A stretch of DNA of 10,080 bases from F1-20-MAGs016 sp046086245 (lineage in GTDB: Bacteria > Planctomycetota > Planctomycetia > Pirellulales > UBA1268): contig JBJSXB010000082.1 of the NCBI GenBank assembly GCA_046086245.1, positions 1-10,080 of the forward strand, read 5' to 3'. The translations under genes and the position numbers were made by a program. Under the pieces are notes generated by a model. That model was not told the origin of the DNA, did no database searches, and saw only the letters and a program-made list of their open reading frames with translations. Shown piece after piece: positions 6,468 to 10,080 of the stretch. Position 1 is the stretch's first letter; every line of letters begins with the position of its first letter.

Positions 6468-8200
6468 GCCGTCCCCTCCGACACCGGCCGCGGCGGCGTC
6501 AGCCACGACACCGCCACGAGCACGGCGAACCCGAGGGGAATCGTCACCAGCCCCGGCTGGCTGAAGGGCATCGGCGAAGCCTCGCGCGACCAGCCGTACA
6601 CCTTCTCGAAGGTGTCGGCGGAGAGCAGGATCCATCCCAGCGACGACACCATGCCCGCCGTGACGGCGGCGATGATCCCCTGACGCGTGGTCCGCGGCCA
6701 GAACAGCAGCATCACCAGCGCGGGCAGGTTGGCGCTGGCGGCGATGTTGAACGCCCAGCCGACGAGGAAGCTGACGTTGAAGTCACGGAACACGATGCCC
6801 AGGGCCATCGCCACGACCCCGAGTGCCACTGCCGCCACTTTGCCGCAGCGCACCTTCTCGTGGTCGGTCATCGCCACGCCGAGGACATGCTCGACGAGGT
6901 CATGGGCCACCGCGCCGCTCCCCGCCATGATCAGACCGCTCACCGTGCCGAGCACCGTGGTGAAGGCGATCGCCGAGACGACCGCGAACAGGGTGTCGTT
7001 GAAGCTCTTCGCCAGCAGCGGGGCCGCCATGTTGGTATCGGTCGGATCGAGCGCACCCGAGGTCATCGCACCCAGCCCCAGGTAGAGGGTGAGCACGTAG
7101 AACACGCCGATGGCGGCGATGCCCACCACCGTGCTGCGCCGTGCCGCCTCGCCGTCCTTGACCGTGTAGTAGCGGATGAGGATGTGGGGCAGCGACGCGG
7201 TGCCGCAGAACAGGGCGAGCATCAGGCTGGCGAAATCGAGCCGGTCGGCGAGTCTGCCCGTGGTCAGCCCCTTGAACGAGCCGCCGGGCTTGAGGAGGTC
7301 GGTTCCGGGACGCTCGGCGGGGGTGAAGGTGGTATGCGTGCCGTCGGCGTCCACCCGTTTCTTCGCGCTCCAGGTGACGATCGTCGAGTCCTCGAGCGCC
7401 GCCAGGTATTCGAGGGGCCGTAGCGGCCCCGTCTCGCGCCGGCCGCCGTAGCGCGCCGGCAGCGCGCGGACCGTACCGACCGGATGCAGGTCGTGGTCGC
7501 GCGTTTGGGGCGCACCGTCGACGAGCCGGGTCCCGTCGGCACGCACCGTGAGCGTCTGCGGGATCACGCTCCCGGTGTTCTCCACCAGGCCGCGCTGCAG
7601 GATCAGCACCGTCAGGACGCCGCAGAAGAAGACCAGCAGCGATCCCTTGATGAACTGCACCCAGGTGGTCGAGACCATCCCCGCGGTGACGACGATCAGG
7701 GTCACGGTGAGTCCGACGAGCACCACGCCCGCCTCGTGGGGCAGGCCGAGCAATGGCCGGATGAGCGATCCGGCACCGACCATCTGGGGGATCAGGTAGA
7801 AGACGCTAACCCCGAGCGTCGAGGTTGCGACGGCGAGCTTGATGCCGCGGCTGTGAAACCGCGCGTCGAGCGCGTCGGCGAAGGTGAAACGGCCGAGCGC
7901 CTTGATCGGCTCGGCGATCACGAACAAGGCGACGATCCAACCGGCGAGGAAGCCGATCGAATAGAGAAACCCGTCGTAGCCGGTGAAGGCGATCATGCCG
8001 CAGATGCCGAGGAACGATGCCGCGGAGAGATAATCGCCGGCGAAGGCGATGCCGTTGACGAACCAATGGATCTGCCCGTGGGCCGCGTAGTAGCCGGCCG
8101 CCGACTGGCCACGGCGACCGAGGAAGAACGACAACCCCAGGACGCCGAGCACGAAGGCGGCGAAAATCGCGACCGCGGTCGCCGAGGTGTGGTGGAGCAT
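6464..8200 (-). CDS. actP: Cation/acetate symporter, ActP-like (SSS family)
   Basis: This inner-membrane solute:sodium symporter is predicted to take up acetate or other short monocarboxylates. The 578-residue product has many hydrophobic segments, from about 8-28 to 551-567. It carries the ActP hallmark GDYLSAASFLG (55-65), followed by FTGYDGFLYSIGFLAGW, and VSTTWVQFIKG (176-186) in a later segment. Conserved parts such as SLPHILIRYYTVKD (336-349), FTTVLGTVSGLIMAGSGAVAHD (about 413-434, given as a span) and FNVSFLVGWAFNIAASANLPAL (about 474-495) confirm the family. A hydrophilic stretch at about 205-308 separates two membrane segments and makes the protein slightly longer than E. coli ActP (549). 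The start at 8200 has GGGGAGGA seven bases upstream. It lies 14 bases after the DUF485 gene, the same pair order as yjcH-actP in enterobacteria. No acs gene is in the window. Acetate as substrate is inferred from family and neighbour. Confidence 0.93.
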   Translation of the reverse strand: MLHHTSATAVAIFAAFVLGVLGLSFFLGRRGQSAAGYYAAHGQIHWFVNGIAFAGDYLSAASFLGICGMIAFTGYDGFLYSIGFLAGWIVALFVIAEPIKALGRFTFADALDARFHSRGIKLAVATSTLGVSVFYLIPQMVGAGSLIRPLLGLPHEAGVVLVGLTVTLIVVTAGMVSTTWVQFIKGSLLVFFCGVLTVLILQRGLVENTGSVIPQTLTVRADGTRLVDGAPQTRDHDLHPVGTVRALPARYGGRRETGPLRPLEYLAALEDSTIVTWSAKKRVDADGTHTTFTPAERPGTDLLKPGGSFKGLTTGRLADRLDFASLMLALFCGTASLPHILIRYYTVKDGEAARRSTVVGIAAIGVFYVLTLYLGLGAMTSGALDPTDTNMAAPLLAKSFNDTLFAVVSAIAFTTVLGTVSGLIMAGSGAVAHDLVEHVLGVAMTDHEKVRCGKVAAVALGVVAMALGIVFRDFNVSFLVGWAFNIAASANLPALVMLLFWPRTTRQGIIAAVTAGMVSSLGWILLSADTFEKVYGWSREASPMPFSQPGLVTIPLGFAVLVAVSWLTPPRPVSEGTA

Positions 8201-8214
8201 CGGCCGGTCCTCCC

Positions 8215-8457
8215 CTAACGCCCCGACCGTGCGATCATGTAGACCACCGCCAGCAGGAAGGCGGCGGCGATCAGCCCCATGCCGGAGGCAATGGCCACAT
8301 TGACGCCGCCGAAGGGGCGCAGCGACAACAGATCGGGACGCACGAGCACCAGCGCCATGAATCCGCCGTAGAGGGCGACGTACAGCCAGAACAGCACAAG
8401 GCCGATGCCCCGGTCGCCCGGTGTCGGGGGTCGTGATCCGTCGCCCGCTGGATGCAT
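8215..8457 (-). CDS. DUF485 family small membrane protein (YjcH-like)
   Basis: This 80-residue protein has two predicted membrane helices, at about 17-39 and 51-76, with a short hydrophilic N terminus (MHPAGDGSRPPTPGDRG). The spacing, the YGGFMALVLVRPDLLSL segment after helix 1, and the Gly-rich entry to helix 2 (GVNVAIASGMGL) match the DUF485 family. That family's members are usually encoded immediately before acetate/monocarboxylate symporters, as here. Its exact role is not established; it is thought to assist or accompany the transporter. It is shorter than the usual roughly 100 residues, mainly at the ends. The ATG at 8457 has GAGG four bases upstream. A TACAAT promoter-like motif lies 40 bases before the start, making this the likely first gene of the operon with the symporter and acetyltransferase. 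Confidence 0.87.
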   Translation of the reverse strand: MHPAGDGSRPPTPGDRGIGLVLFWLYVALYGGFMALVLVRPDLLSLRPFGGVNVAIASGMGLIAAAFLLAVVYMIARSGR

Positions 8458-8491
8458 GCCGCCTCTACCCGCCGGAGTGATTGGCGGGGCG

Positions 8492-8497
8492 ATTGTA
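8492..8497 (-). promoter_or_regulatory. -10-like element before DUF485-symporter-acetyltransferase operon
   Basis: On the minus strand TACAAT (8497-8492) is followed by CGCCCCG (8491-8485), 40 bases before the DUF485 ATG. The arrangement matches the motifs before the two oxidoreductases. No -35 match is visible 16-18 bases upstream. This is the best -10 match in the window and falls in the 185-base gap after the GH18 gene, where nothing else was recognised. Confidence 0.45.
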
Positions 8498-8642
8498 GCC
8501 CATCGACGGGCGGCCTCCGGATGGATGGCCGGGGCGGATCATGCGACCGGCAAGGCGAACCCACGGCCGGGTCCCGGGGGGCGTCCGAAGCTCCCCGCCG
8601 CGGAACACCGTCCATGACCGCACACCATCGCCCCGACCGCAC

Positions 8643-10080
8643 TCACCAGCCGGGTGCCAGCGGGGTGATCACCCCGTCGCCGCCGATGACGATCTCTCCG
8701 CTGAGCCGGCTCCGCGCCCGGATCGAGGCGAAACTCTCGTCGATGACCCACGACGCATACGCGGCCGACAGCAAACTCTCCGGCGACGTCGTGGCATCGT
8801 TGGAGATGTCCCAGAACATCATGCCACCGAGCCCCGAATCGGATGCCCACTGCGCCTTCTGGGCGATCGACGTCGGTGTCTCGAAGGAACTGAAGATCTT
8901 CTCCGTCGGGTTGTAGAGATACGCCGCCTGGGCACGGTCGTCCCAGTGGAGTTTCCAGGCGCTGCCGGCGGCCTGCACCTTGGCGAGCAACTCCTTGTAG
9001 TCGTAGTTGCCCGGCTCGAAGCTTCCCGGCGCGGCCCCCGACGACTTCTCGGCATAGCCGCCGTCACCGCCATCGACCACCCCCTTCCAGGCACGGGTAT
9101 ACATCGGCGCGCCGAGGACGATCCGGCGCGGATCGACCCCGGCCTGCGCGTAGGCCGCCACGGCGGAACGGATGTCATACCGTGCGGGATCGCCGGTGAA
9201 GGCGGCCAGGTGGCCGGTGGTCGATTCCCAGGTGCCGTGGAAGTCGTAGGCCATGAGATTGAAGAAATCGACCGACGGTGCCAGCCCCGCGAGATTGAAA
9301 TTCGCGATCTTCTCGATTCCCGCCGGGGAGGCCACCGAGATCTCGTAACGCCTCCCGGTGCTTGCCGCGAGCGCGTCGAGTTTGGTGCGAAACGTCGTCA
9401 GGAACGTCGCGTAGTTCCGCCCGTCGGCGGGACTGGAGGAGTTGCCTCCCTCCCCGCCGCCTCCCGGATACTCCCAGTCGAAGTCGATGCCGTCGAACAT
9501 CCTGTAGGTCTCGAGGAACTTCACCAGCGACGCGGCGAACGTCTCGCGCCCCGTCGCCGTCGAGCAGACGGTGCTGAAGTGGTCGGAGAGCGTCCAGCCA
9601 CCGACGGCGATGCTGACGCGCAGGTGGGGGTATTTCTCCTTGAGCTGCGCGAGTTGGTTGAAGTTGCCCCAGATCGTCTGCGTGGCGCGCGGGTCGCCGG
9701 GCGGGTAGTACCAGGCATCCGCCTCGCCACTAACCGTCTCGCCGGCCGGGAAGCGCTTTTCCACGGCCGCGTAGGAGTCGAACAGCGCCACCGTGCCGTC
9801 GCTCTTGAGATCGAGGAACGAATAGATGAGATGGGTGAGTTTCTCGGCCGGCACGTCGGCCACCTGGAAATTGCGCCCGTAGATGCCCCACTCGGGGAAG
9901 TAGGCGGCGAGCACCCGGTCGTGGCGCGCGATGGGGAGCGTGCCCGGATCGGGTGGCGGCGCGACGTCGTCGTTGACGATCCGCCCGGTAGCGCTGGCCT
10001 GGCCGAGGGTCGCCCCTGATGGCGCGCTGAGCACGAGCGAGAACGTCTCGTCGGGCTCGACCGTCGCGTCGCCCGTCACC
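8643..10080 (-). CDS. GH18 chitinase-like glycoside hydrolase with Calx-beta segment, 5' end missing
   Basis: The gene runs off the right edge; 478 or more residues are visible. It is probably a secreted enzyme cleaving beta-1,4-linked N-acetylglucosamine polymers such as chitin. Numbering from the first full codon at 10079, residues 1-38 are the end of a Calx-beta domain (GDATVEPDETFSLVLSAPSG to VNDD), followed by a PPPDPGT linker. The GH18 barrel spans about 53-445. It shows VLAAYFPEWGIY (57-68), VSIAVGGWT (155-163) and the catalytic DGIDFDWEYPGG with D196, D199, D201 and proton donor E203 all present. MAYDFHGTWE and GGMMFWDISND follow. A 30-residue tail (ESFASIRARSRL..., ending PLAPGW) lies beyond the barrel and matches no sorting signal I know. 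The first visible in-frame GTG is very likely an internal Val, so the true start is outside. Calx-beta repeats suggest a larger extracellular multidomain protein. Confidence 0.93.
   Translation of the reverse strand, partial: VTGDATVEPDETFSLVLSAPSGATLGQASATGRIVNDDVAPPPDPGTLPIARHDRVLAAYFPEWGIYGRNFQVADVPAEKLTHLIYSFLDLKSDGTVALFDSYAAVEKRFPAGETVSGEADAWYYPPGDPRATQTIWGNFNQLAQLKEKYPHLRVSIAVGGWTLSDHFSTVCSTATGRETFAASLVKFLETYRMFDGIDFDWEYPGGGGEGGNSSSPADGRNYATFLTTFRTKLDALAASTGRRYEISVASPAGIEKIANFNLAGLAPSVDFFNLMAYDFHGTWESTTGHLAAFTGDPARYDIRSAVAAYAQAGVDPRRIVLGAPMYTRAWKGVVDGGDGGYAEKSSGAAPGSFEPGNYDYKELLAKVQAAGSAWKLHWDDRAQAAYLYNPTEKIFSSFETPTSIAQKAQWASDSGLGGMMFWDISNDATTSPESLLSAAYASWVIDESFASIRARSRLSGEIVIGGDGVITPLAPGW

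Noticed and set aside
6230..7423. 397-residue open frame on the plus strand opposite the symporter
   Set aside because: Composition dominated by Arg, His and Gly with no family resemblance; antisense to a well-supported transporter.
8541..10019. 492-residue open frame on the plus strand opposite the GH18 gene
   Set aside because: Arg/Gly/Val-rich shadow of the GH18 reading frame, with no recognisable domain.

Overview
This GC-rich window looks like ordinary chromosome from a planctomycete, probably Pirellulales-like. That placement is inferred from gene content and style: Tat-type exported Gfo/Idh/MocA dehydrogenases with a GNGDIGNQ..HELD motif, a FloA flotillin, a Calx-beta/GH18 secreted protein and a divergent RpoD-like sigma factor. 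It is not proven by any marker gene. No mobile element, CRISPR array, tRNA or rRNA gene was found. No stretch over 300 bases lacks a gene; the longest gaps are about 205 bases (2341-2545) and 185 bases (8458-8642).

Left part, plus strand (1-2788): the 3' end of a sigma-70 family gene; apt (adenine phosphoribosyltransferase); floA; a probable rho-independent terminator; a structured non-coding stretch; and an unrecognised 80-residue protein starting at GTG.

Middle, plus strand (2866-5912): two tandem, closely related exported oxidoreductases of 500 and 489 aa. They share long stretches of perfect nucleotide identity, suggesting recent duplication or gene conversion. Each is preceded by a similar -10-like motif followed by a C-rich CGCCCC block.

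Right part, minus strand (10080-5934): a chitinase-like GH18 protein cut by the right edge, then an apparent operon of a DUF485 membrane protein, an ActP-like cation/acetate symporter and a GNAT acetyltransferase. The symporter stop and acetyltransferase start overlap as ATGA. The acetyltransferase converges on the second oxidoreductase, and a 10-bp imperfect hairpin spans both stop codons. The DUF485 gene has the same kind of promoter-like motif as the two oxidoreductases.

No clearly new multi-gene system is visible. The items most worth checking are the shared promoter-like motif, the mosaic identity of the tandem oxidoreductases, the tRNA-arm-like hairpin before the small orphan gene, and the orphan gene itself.
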